Shown here: positions 29,463 to 37,803 of the stretch, one piece after another
Layout of the letters: each line of letters begins with the position of its first letter
Numbering within the stretch: the first letter of the stretch is position 1
Source: Rhodobiaceae bacterium
GTDB lineage: Bacteria > Pseudomonadota > Alphaproteobacteria > RS24
NCBI GenBank assembly: GCA_024639515.1
Contig: JAHEIG010000002.1
Span: 1 to 40,113, forward strand
Direction of reading: 5' to 3'
DNA length: 40,113 nucleotides
Position numbers and translations under genes: made by a program
Notes under the pieces: model-generated
What the model saw: only the letters and a program-made list of their open reading frames with translations
Databases searched by the model: none
Told to the model about the DNA's origin: nothing

Positions 29463-30269
29463 TTAGGTCAGTTTTGCACCGGCAAAGCCGACTAGCTCAG
29501 CATTGTATTTATCGGTTTCTTCCCAGAACGGCGTGTGGCCGGAGTTCTCCATCTCGACGGTGACCGTATCGGCGTGGTATTCTTGCACCGAACGCGCCGT
29601 ATTTGGGTCAACCAAGGCATCTTGTGATCCGACAATTGCTAAAACTGGTTGCGTCAAAGCAGACAAAACATCCCTCTGGTCCAGCGTCAATAATTGCTCG
29701 AGCGATGCCGTGGCGGCGGGATCCGACTGACTAAACAACACAGTCATGGCATCCAATTGTTCTTGTGATGGATCAGCAAAACAAGCCAGTGACAGATTAG
29801 GCAGGGTTTCGGCGCGGGCGGTTTTGATGGCCCCTATGATGCCTGCGAATTCTTCCGCATTTTGACCATGCGGGAAGCCATCTTGCGGCACCATGGTTGG
29901 TGTAGCGGCGCAAGTCAACGCCACACCGGCGCAGACATCTTGCAGAGTATTAGCTGCTTCAACAGCCACAGCGCCGCCTATAGACCAGCCACTCAGCACG
30001 ACTTTTTTCAAGCCAAGCTCATGCGCCAACGCCACCACATCTGAGGCGATGCTCTCAATGCTGATGTCGTCGAAATTGGCGTCTGATTGACCACAGGCAC
30101 GGTGGTCAAAAGCCACGACGCGATGACCAGCAGCGGTGAGCGCAGGCACAGTCTGGTCCCAGACGCGCAAATTAACACCCCACCCATGGATTAGTACCAC
30201 TGCAGAGTCGCCTGATCCGCTATCCTCATAATAGATTTTGCTGCCGTTCTCGCGTGTCAAATGGCTCAT
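29463..30269 (-). CDS. Alpha/beta-fold hydrolase
   Basis: VVLIHGWGVNLRVWDQ, VVAFDHRACGQSD, nucleophile elbow GWSIGG, catalytic Asp/His regions GSQDALVD and SGHTPFWEE. Confidence 0.9.
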   Translation of the reverse strand: MSHLTRENGSKIYYEDSGSGDSAVVLIHGWGVNLRVWDQTVPALTAAGHRVVAFDHRACGQSDANFDDISIESIASDVVALAHELGLKKVVLSGWSIGGAVAVEAANTLQDVCAGVALTCAATPTMVPQDGFPHGQNAEEFAGIIGAIKTARAETLPNLSLACFADPSQEQLDAMTVLFSQSDPAATASLEQLLTLDQRDVLSALTQPVLAIVGSQDALVDPNTARSVQEYHADTVTVEMENSGHTPFWEETDKYNAELVGFAGAKLT

Positions 30270-30441
30270 GATGTCCTCCATAGGTGGCCGCTCACGACCA
30301 AATTTTTGCTACATTGCTTTTAAACAATAATATGATATGTAAAAGGTGTCAAAAAGACATTATATAATTTAGGTGGTATTTTTGGCGCCCATTCCTCCGC
30401 TTCTCACGGGCGGTGGGCGCGCTTGTTATTTGGGGGTTAGC

Positions 30442-31983
30442 GTGAACGGTTACGAAGTCAATTTCGGTATGGGTCAGATCATTCTTGAGAGGGCTCACTT
30501 GAATCCTTCGAATACAGCCCTCACTTTCAAAGAGCAAAGTACAGATTACGCAGCGTTTGCCGAGCGTATCCGTCGCGTGGCGAACGTGTTGCGCGGCAAG
30601 GGCATTAGCCGTGGTGACCGTGTCGGGCTGATTTCGCACAACCATCCAAGTTTTTTGGAAGTGCTTTATGCGTGCTCGTGTCTCGGGGCGATTTTTGTGC
30701 CGCTGAACTTCCGTTTGGCCTCTGCTGAGGTGGCGTTCATTGCCAAAGATGCCGGCGTCAAAGTGATTTTTGCCGACGATAATTGCTTACCGCTGATTGA
30801 AGCTGAGCGCGCGCAGCTGGCGTGCACTGATTTTATAGCCACCCAAACAGCGTCGGATAATTGGCAGCCTTATGACGGGCTGGTGGAGAACGCCGAGCCG
30901 CTTCAAACGGTGGAGCACATGCAAGCCGATGATGTGGCACTGATTATGTACACATCCGGGACCACCGGTTTGCCGAAGGGCGCCATGCTGACGCATGGCA
31001 ATGTGTTTTGGAACGCGCTGAATGTCGCGTTTATGGGCCTGCGCATGCGCGGTGCCACCCTAACTTGTGCGCCGCTGTTTCATATTGGTGGGCTTAATGT
31101 GACCACTCATATTTCGCTGTCTTTCGGCGTCGAAGTGGTGCTGCATGAGAGCTTTGAGGCCGGTGCGGTGCTGGCCGATATTGAACGGTACAAAGTCTCG
31201 ACCATGTTCGGCGCGCCGACTATGTTCTTGATGATGGCGCAGCATGACAATTTCGCGGCGGCCGATTTGAGCAGTATTATTTCTTTCAATGTCGGCTCGG
31301 CCCCTGTTCCTTTGTCGTTGCTGGAAGTCTATCACGGGCGCGGCATCCAAATGGAGCAGGGCTATGGCCTGACCGAAACCTCGCCTTATGTCAGCGTGCT
31401 TGGAGCTGAATTTGCCCTGAGTAAGCTGGGCTCGGCCGGCAATGGTTTGAGCTTTACTTCAATACGCATTGTCGATGAGGCCAATCAACCAGTCGCCATA
31501 GGCGAGCGCGGCGAGATTTGCATCAAAGGCCCGAACGTCATGCGCGGTTATTGGAATCGCCCCGATGCGACGGCAGCGGCGATTGATAAAGAGGGCTGGT
31601 TCCATAGTGGTGACATTGGCTATTTCGACGAGGACGGTTTCTTGTTCATTTGCGACCGCTTGAAAGACATGATAATTAGTGGCGGCGAGAATATTTTCCC
31701 CATCGAAGTGGAAAGCGTCATCCTCACGCATGCGGCGGTTAGCGAAGTGGCGGTGATCGGAATCCCTGACGATAAGTGGGGCGAGGCGGTGCTCGCGATT
31801 ATCGTGCCGCGTGATGGCGCCAGCGTGACCGATGATGAGATTCTCGACCATTGCCGCCCCCAAATCGCTAAATATAAATTGCCCCGTGCAATTACCATTC
31901 GCAGCGAGCCTTTGCCGCTGTCAGGTGCTGGCAAAGTGCTGAAACGCAAATTGCGTACCCCTTATTGGGAAGGCGTGCGCTAA
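30442..31983 (+). CDS. Acyl-CoA synthetase / AMP-dependent ligase
   Basis: MYTSGTTGLPKGAMLTHGN, QGYGLTETSPYV, GWFHSGDIGYFDEDGFLFICDRLKDMIISGGENIFPIEVE. GTG start at 30442 proposed after GGGGGTTAGC. Confidence 0.92.
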   Translation: MNGYEVNFGMGQIILERAHLNPSNTALTFKEQSTDYAAFAERIRRVANVLRGKGISRGDRVGLISHNHPSFLEVLYACSCLGAIFVPLNFRLASAEVAFIAKDAGVKVIFADDNCLPLIEAERAQLACTDFIATQTASDNWQPYDGLVENAEPLQTVEHMQADDVALIMYTSGTTGLPKGAMLTHGNVFWNALNVAFMGLRMRGATLTCAPLFHIGGLNVTTHISLSFGVEVVLHESFEAGAVLADIERYKVSTMFGAPTMFLMMAQHDNFAAADLSSIISFNVGSAPVPLSLLEVYHGRGIQMEQGYGLTETSPYVSVLGAEFALSKLGSAGNGLSFTSIRIVDEANQPVAIGERGEICIKGPNVMRGYWNRPDATAAAIDKEGWFHSGDIGYFDEDGFLFICDRLKDMIISGGENIFPIEVESVILTHAAVSEVAVIGIPDDKWGEAVLAIIVPRDGASVTDDEILDHCRPQIAKYKLPRAITIRSEPLPLSGAGKVLKRKLRTPYWEGVR

Positions 31984-32058
31984 CCGCGCTTGGGTTCGCT
32001 GTCGCTTGCTTCTAGCCGCTGCCAGGTTTTAGTATACTTCCGTGAGGTGAGTCAGTAT

Positions 32059-32198
32059 GCAAAGTGTTTAATCTTTAAGCAGTTTTTAATGTATTTGCTC
32101 GATTTGATCACTCACTTTGAGACTTCAGAGGCGACGACTCCAAGGCAGTCGCTATCGGACTATACGATTGTGCTGAACAGCGCTATTATACTTTAGTC
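32059..32198 (+). repeat. Diverged direct repeat, copy A, upstream of the OYE gene
   Basis: GCAAAGTGTTTAATCTTTAAGC...CTCACTCACTTTGAGACTTCAGAGGCGACGA...GAACAGCGCTATTATACTTTA aligns with copy B; about three quarters identical by hand alignment. Confidence 0.75.
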
Positions 32199-32288
32199 GT
32201 TTCTGCTGATCTCCCTAGGCCTCGCCGCCCTGGTGGCGACGGGATCACCGAGCTGGGGTGTCACCCGACGCACTAGATAGCTAAATCC

Positions 32289-32313
32289 ATGATGCTCAAC
32301 CATGAGGCATCAT
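32289..32313. promoter_or_regulatory. Inverted repeat / hairpin in the leader of the OYE gene
   Basis: ATGATGC-TCA-ACCA-TGA-G-GCATCAT, 10-bp arms with one bulged G, ending 24 nt before ATG 32338. Confidence 0.45.
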
Positions 32314-32337
32314 GAACAACCATAGGGAATGTACAAC

Positions 32338-33423
32338 ATGAGTGATGCGCTAACCTTTATCAGCGGCAAGAAAATGCCTAACCCTTTTATGTTAGCTCCG
32401 CTGACCAATATGCAAAGTAACGATGACGGTACTTTGTCCGAGGCCGAATATAAGTGGCTAACAATGCGTGCCATGGGCGGCTTTGGCCTGACAATGACTT
32501 GCGCCACTTTTGCCGAACAATCGGGCAAGGGTTTTGATGGCCAATTGGCGGCGGTGGATGACAGCCACATGGCAGGGCTAACACGCCTCGCGGAGGGGAT
32601 TAAGCAATATGACAGTCTGGCTTATACGCAAATCATACATGGGGGCATGCGGACATTCAAAGAATTCACAGGCCAGCAACCAGTTGGACCATCGGCCAAT
32701 GAGGAGTTCAAATCGCGGGCGATGACATTAGACGAGATTAAAGCCACTGAGAAAGCGTTCATCCATGCTGCGGTGATGTCTCAGAAGGCCGGATTTGATG
32801 GCATGGAAATACATGGCGCGCATGGCTACTTGCTTTGCCAGTTTCTGTCTTCTGAGATTAATAAGCGCGATGATGACTATGGCGGCTCGCTGGAAAACCG
32901 CACCCGTTTGATCGACGATATTATCACCGGTATTGGCGCCGCATGCGGGCCTGGCTTCAGTCTCGCCCTGCGCCTATCTCCTGATCGTTTTGGCATTGAT
33001 ATTGTCGAGATTGCTAGTTATTTTGAGAGACTGTGCGATGGCGGAGCCCTTGATTTTATTGATATGTCGCTATGGGACTCTTTCCAGAAGGTCGAAAGCG
33101 GGCCGTTCAAAGGCCAGCGTCTTGTCGATGTGTTTGCTGGTCTTGAGCGCCGACAAACCAAGCTGACTGTGGCCGGTAAGATCATGACGGGCGGCGAGGT
33201 GCAAGATGTGCTGGATTCTGGGGTCGATTTTGTGGCGCTTGGCCGCGCCGGTATTCTACATCATAATTGGCCGCAGAAATTTGCCGCCGACCAGAATTTC
33301 CAGAGCCTGCAACCACCTGCCTCGCGCGCTCACCTAGCAGCTGAGGGGCTAAGCGATGGATTCATCGACTATATGTCGACGTGGGAGGGATTTGTCGAAG
33401 AGGGTGGCTTGCAAAGGGTTTAA
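32338..33423 (+). CDS. NADH:flavin oxidoreductase / Old Yellow Enzyme family
   Basis: FMLAPLTNMQSNDDGTLSEAEYKWL, GFDGMEIHGAHGYLLCQFLSSEINKRDDDYGGSLENRTR, ALGRAGILH. Confidence 0.92.
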   Translation: MSDALTFISGKKMPNPFMLAPLTNMQSNDDGTLSEAEYKWLTMRAMGGFGLTMTCATFAEQSGKGFDGQLAAVDDSHMAGLTRLAEGIKQYDSLAYTQIIHGGMRTFKEFTGQQPVGPSANEEFKSRAMTLDEIKATEKAFIHAAVMSQKAGFDGMEIHGAHGYLLCQFLSSEINKRDDDYGGSLENRTRLIDDIITGIGAACGPGFSLALRLSPDRFGIDIVEIASYFERLCDGGALDFIDMSLWDSFQKVESGPFKGQRLVDVFAGLERRQTKLTVAGKIMTGGEVQDVLDSGVDFVALGRAGILHHNWPQKFAADQNFQSLQPPASRAHLAAEGLSDGFIDYMSTWEGFVEEGGLQRV

Positions 33424-33549
33424 TCTATAAACGGCTTTTGATTAATTTTGTTCGGTTTGCTCACTCACTTAGAGACTTCAAAGGCGACGATCCCAAGGAA
33501 AGCAATATCGGCCCATATGATCGTGCTTAACAGCGTTATTTTACTTCAT
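33411..33549 (+). repeat. Diverged direct repeat, copy B, spanning the 3' end of the OYE gene
   Basis: GCAAAGGGTTTAATCTATAAAC...CTCACTCACTTAGAGACTTCAAAGGCGACGA...TAACAGCGTTATTTTACTTCA; pairs with copy A at 32059. Confidence 0.75.
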
Positions 33550-33731
33550 GGCGTTCCCGTTGGCTCGTTAATGGATTAGTGTTGAGCGGCGGCGACTTCA
33601 TCGAAGCGGTCGGCCTGCTGCATGGCAGCGACACGGCGCCCAATAATTGTTCTCGCGCTTTAAATATGAGCCTGAGGGTCAGCAACAATAGAGCTAACTT
33701 TGGCGGCGCCTAGTGGCAGCTGGCCTGGGCC

Positions 33732-34031
33732 TTAAGTATGCATCACGAATTCATCGACCAAACGGATATTTCCGACAGATGCGGCGCGGCGATGTTTGGC
33801 GATATTTTGGTATGCATTAGACGAAAACCAGCCAATGGCGGCGTCGCGTTGGGCGAAGCTCAAAATCACTGAGCGCGATGCGGTCCATTCGCCTTCCAGC
33901 ATTTGCGGGTCTTCGTCGACGCTCACCAGCGTGCCGTTATGGGCATTTAGGATGTCGAAAAAATTGACTTCATATTTGCCATATTCCTCGCGGTCGTGAA
34001 TGGTCAATTCGGCGATAATGTAAACGCTCAT
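33732..34031 (-). CDS. DUF1330 family protein
   Basis: MSVYIIAELTIHDREEYGKYEVNFFDILNAHNGTLVSVDEDPQMLEGEWTASRSVILSFAQRDAAIGWFSSNAYQNIAKHRRA. Confidence 0.75.
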   Translation of the reverse strand: MSVYIIAELTIHDREEYGKYEVNFFDILNAHNGTLVSVDEDPQMLEGEWTASRSVILSFAQRDAAIGWFSSNAYQNIAKHRRAASVGNIRLVDEFVMHT

Positions 34032-34055
34032 CGGATACCTCTGTTTTACTGTGGT

Positions 34056-34973
34056 TTATAAATCGCCATCCCAGGCGCTAATCGTGGTGCGGTGCAACAG
34101 CCGTGCGTGGCCATCATAGCCGCCGCTGGCGCGGTGAAGCAGCGAGCGGTTATCCCACATCACCAAGTCGCCTTTTTGCCATTGATGGCGGTAGACAAAC
34201 TCGTCGCGGCCCTGCCATTCCTGCAATTCAATCAAGAGCGCCCAGCTTTCCTCGGCCTCCATGCCCTCAATGCCGATAATATAGCCAAAGGTTGAAAACA
34301 GCGCCGGTTCGCCGGTTTCGGGGTGAGGGCGAATAATCGGATGGCTCCATGTCTGCTTGGCGTCTTCTGACGGGCGAATATCCATAGAGCGGTCGCTGGC
34401 GGCGTCTTCATCGCCATAAGAGCCTTCTGGCGCATAGGCCAGCTGGGCCGAGTGAATGGCCATTTTGCCCTCTATTTTTGCGCGCAAGGCGTCTGGCATG
34501 TGCTGTAAGGCTTTGTGCTGGTCGGCAAATAGCGTGTCGCCACCGGTTGGCGGAATGGTGATGCCGTAAAGGCAGGTGCCGGCTGGTGGGCGTTCGAGGA
34601 AGCTCCAATCTGTATGCCAGTTTTCGGCAAAAATCGGCGCTTGCTCATTGGCTTCGCGTTTCACCGCGATAACATGCTCGCGTCCTTCAATCGGGGCGAT
34701 AAATGGGTCGTCGCCAAACGCCCCAAAGCACAAGGAATAGCGTTCCAAATCATTATCGCTTAATTGCTGATCAGGAAAGCAAATCACATGGTGTTCGAGC
34801 CATGCGTTGCGGATTTCTTCAACCACCCCGTCATCAGGCGGCTTTGACAGGTCAACGCCGGTGATGCGGGCGCCACAGGCTTGTCCACTTTGTTGTATTG
34901 TTAATGCCAATTTGCCCTCCCTAAATGCAAAATTGATGGATTTAAGTGTGCCACCACACAGACAGCGGCGCAA
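34056..34973 (-). CDS. TauD/TfdA-family Fe(II)/2-oxoglutarate dioxygenase
   Basis: ENWHTDWSFLERPPAGTCLYGITIPPTGGDTLFADQHKAL (HxD) and GDLVMWDNRSLLHRA distal His. The true start is probably downstream of 34973, possibly TTG near 34911. Confidence 0.88.
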   Translation of the reverse strand: MRRCLCGGTLKSINFAFREGKLALTIQQSGQACGARITGVDLSKPPDDGVVEEIRNAWLEHHVICFPDQQLSDNDLERYSLCFGAFGDDPFIAPIEGREHVIAVKREANEQAPIFAENWHTDWSFLERPPAGTCLYGITIPPTGGDTLFADQHKALQHMPDALRAKIEGKMAIHSAQLAYAPEGSYGDEDAASDRSMDIRPSEDAKQTWSHPIIRPHPETGEPALFSTFGYIIGIEGMEAEESWALLIELQEWQGRDEFVYRHQWQKGDLVMWDNRSLLHRASGGYDGHARLLHRTTISAWDGDL

Positions 34974-34983
34974 GGCTGCTTGT

Positions 34984-36339
34984 CTATTTTGCCAGACCGA
35001 CGCGCCATGCGCCGAGCTTCACCGAAGCGGCAATCACCGAGCCATAAAACACCAAGCCGATGGACATCACCCAGCTCAGATTTTGCGCCGTCAGCGCATC
35101 ATAATGGAGCAGCAAAGTGCCGCCGAAAAAGGCGATGGAAAACCGCGTCACATTGCCAATGGCCGCCCACAACACCCGTCCGGTGCCTTGCGAGGCGAAA
35201 TACAGGCACAGGCCAAGGCCCAAAAAGCCGTAAAAGGGCGCGACAATGCGCAAATATGTGCTGGCCGCTAACCGCGCGGCGAGATTATCGGTGAACAAAT
35301 CGGTCAGAAGCGACGGGAATAAAGCGAAGAACATGCCGATGGTGCCGCTAATCGCAATCGCCACAGCAGCGCCAAACCAACCGATTTTATGCGCCCGATC
35401 AATTTGGCCAGCGCCATAATGGATGCCGATCATATTAATGCAGGCGGCGCCGACGCCGAATACCAGCGGAATCATGATGAATTCGAGACGCAGGCCGATG
35501 CCAAACCCGGCCAAGGCTTCCGGCCCAAGGCGGGCGGCAAAACCGGAAATCACAATATTCGTGCCAATCATACAAAATGAGGCGATGGAGGCGGTCAGGC
35601 CGATGCTAATGATTTCAACAAAATAACGCCGCTCTATCGGTGTGACGCGCAACCGGATTTGACGCGTGGCCCGCCTTAAATGGATGGCTTGCCCGATAGT
35701 GCTGACCCCATAAGCCAAGATGGCCGACCATGCGGCGCCGCCAATCCCCATGGCTTCTATCGGCCCAAGGCCGATGACCAGAACCATGCAGCTCACCACT
35801 TGCACGCTCGACGCCACAACCCCCCAAAAGGCGCTGGGTTTCATCTCGCCAAGGCCGCGCAAAATGGCGCCGAGAATATTCGACACCCAAATCGTGGCAA
35901 CCCCGGCAAAGCAGATATTGGAATAGACGATGGCTTGCTCAAGAACCCCGTCGCGCGCCCCCAGCAGGGTGAAAATCGCTTCGCCGCCAAGCAGAAACAA
36001 AGCCGCAAAAAACCCTGAAAAACCAACTCCGACCAGCACGGCGTGAAAGGCAATTGCCTCAGCCGAGGCGCGGTCATTGGCGCCGGCATAGCGCGCCATC
36101 AGGCCAGACACCGCCCCGCCAATGGCCCCGGCAGACAGCGTGTTCATCATCAAGAAAAGCGGGAACACCAGCGCCAAACCAGCCAGCGGCACCACCCCAT
36201 GCAGGCCAACAAAATAGGCTTCTGCCGAGATTGCCATCATATTGATGAACATGGCGATTGAATTGGGTGCCGCCAGATTAAACATGGTGCGGCCAATCGG
36301 GGCGCTCAAATGCGGGTGATCTGTGAGAGTGTCTGACAT
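34984..36339 (-). CDS. MATE family efflux transporter
   Basis: About 12 hydrophobic segments; LAAPNSIAMFINMMAISAEAYFVGLHGVVPLAGLALVFPLFLMMNTLSAGAIGGAVSGLMARYAGAND. Start set at MSDTLTDHPH. Confidence 0.88.
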   Translation of the reverse strand: MSDTLTDHPHLSAPIGRTMFNLAAPNSIAMFINMMAISAEAYFVGLHGVVPLAGLALVFPLFLMMNTLSAGAIGGAVSGLMARYAGANDRASAEAIAFHAVLVGVGFSGFFAALFLLGGEAIFTLLGARDGVLEQAIVYSNICFAGVATIWVSNILGAILRGLGEMKPSAFWGVVASSVQVVSCMVLVIGLGPIEAMGIGGAAWSAILAYGVSTIGQAIHLRRATRQIRLRVTPIERRYFVEIISIGLTASIASFCMIGTNIVISGFAARLGPEALAGFGIGLRLEFIMIPLVFGVGAACINMIGIHYGAGQIDRAHKIGWFGAAVAIAISGTIGMFFALFPSLLTDLFTDNLAARLAASTYLRIVAPFYGFLGLGLCLYFASQGTGRVLWAAIGNVTRFSIAFFGGTLLLHYDALTAQNLSWVMSIGLVFYGSVIAASVKLGAWRVGLAK

Positions 36340-36510
36340 GTAAAAGCCCCGTGCGAAAAAACTACTAACGCACATCAACGCTGGGCGCTGCAAGACTGTA
36401 ACGCCAGTGCTTAAAAATAGTCAAACCATGATCGATAAATCGGTTGAGGCAAGCGGCCATAAATGGATAATGAAGCAAGTTTAAAAAATCCATCACGGGA
36501 GGGAACGCAG

Positions 36511-37803
36511 ATGCAAGATGTTGCAGATTATATGAGCCAGGCCAATAAATCGGCATGGGAGATTGAAGGGCTGGCAGAGGGCACACCTCTCCGCGACATT
36601 AAAAAAGTTGGCGTCATCGGCGCTGGCACGATGGGCGGCGGCATTTCGATGAATTTCGCAACCGCTGGTATGCCTGTGAAAATTGTCGAGACCAAAGCCG
36701 AGGCGCTGGAGCGCGGGCTGGGTGTCATCCAGAAAAACTATCAGCGCAGTGCCGATCGTGGCCGTTTTCCGCAAGAGGAAGTCGGCGCGCGCATGGCGCG
36801 GCTTGAAGGCACGTTGGACATGGAGGCGCTGGCCGATTGCGATTTGGTGATTGAGGCGGTGTTTGAAGATATGGATTTGAAAAAAACCATCTTCACCAAG
36901 CTCGACGAGATTTGCAAAGACGGCGCGATTCTCGCGACCAACACGTCAGCCTTGAATATTGATGAGATTGCCGCTGTCACTAAGCGTCCGCAGGATGTCA
37001 TTGGCTTGCACTTTTTCTCGCCTGCCAATGTGATGAAATTGCTGGAAATCGTCCGCGCCGATGAAACCGCCGATGACGTGGTGGCGACGTCGATGGATTT
37101 GGCAAAGAAAATTGGCAAAATCGCCGCTTTGGTCGGGGTTTGCCAGGGCTTTGTCGGCAACCGTATTCTCGCCAGCCGCCAGCTTCAGGCGATGGATATG
37201 GTCAATCGCGGGGTCATGCCGTGGGATGTCGATGTGGCATTTAACGAGTTCGGTTTCAAAATGGGCCCGTTCCAAATGTCTGACCTTGCTGGCCTTGATC
37301 TGGGTTGGAAAAAAGGCGCAAAAACCGCCAGCCCGATCCGTGACGCATTGTGTGAGATGGATCGTCGCGGCCAAAAAACCGGCGCCGGATACTATGATTA
37401 TGACGAGAATATGCAACGCACGCCATCCGATGTGACGGCCAAGGTGATTGCCGAGGTAACCGGTGTTGAGCCGGGCGCGTCGAGCTTGTCGTCGCAGGAG
37501 ATTATCGAGATATGCATTTATCCGATGATTAACGAAGCGGTGAAAATCATGGAAGAAAACAAAGCCCAGCGGCCATCTGATGTCGACGTTATCTGGGCCT
37601 ATGGGTATGGCTGGCCGGGCGATAAGGGCGGGCCGATGTTTTATGGCGACCAAGTCGGGGCCGATAAAATTCTCGCAAAAATGCAGCAATTGGGCGCCGA
37701 TGATTCGCGCTTTGCACCGGCGGCACTGCTGGAAGAATTGGCCGCATCAGGCGGCAAATTCACCGAGATTAATACAGGCGGGCTGAAAACCGGCAACCGC
37801 TAA
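36511..37803 (+). CDS. 3-hydroxyacyl-CoA dehydrogenase without an N-terminal crotonase domain
   Basis: VGVIGAGTMGGGISMNFATAGMPVKIVE, NTSALNIDEIAAVTKRPQDVIGLHFFSPANVMKLLEIVR, CQGFVGNRIL, YGYGWPGDKGGPMFYGD. Confidence 0.92.
   Translation: MQDVADYMSQANKSAWEIEGLAEGTPLRDIKKVGVIGAGTMGGGISMNFATAGMPVKIVETKAEALERGLGVIQKNYQRSADRGRFPQEEVGARMARLEGTLDMEALADCDLVIEAVFEDMDLKKTIFTKLDEICKDGAILATNTSALNIDEIAAVTKRPQDVIGLHFFSPANVMKLLEIVRADETADDVVATSMDLAKKIGKIAALVGVCQGFVGNRILASRQLQAMDMVNRGVMPWDVDVAFNEFGFKMGPFQMSDLAGLDLGWKKGAKTASPIRDALCEMDRRGQKTGAGYYDYDENMQRTPSDVTAKVIAEVTGVEPGASSLSSQEIIEICIYPMINEAVKIMEENKAQRPSDVDVIWAYGYGWPGDKGGPMFYGDQVGADKILAKMQQLGADDSRFAPAALLEELAASGGKFTEINTGGLKTGNR

Noticed and set aside
37308-37324. 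A6G slippery-like run in the 3-hydroxyacyl-CoA dehydrogenase gene
   Set aside because: Codon phase is TGG AAA AAA GGC, not the required XXA AAA AAG; the reading frame continues normally.
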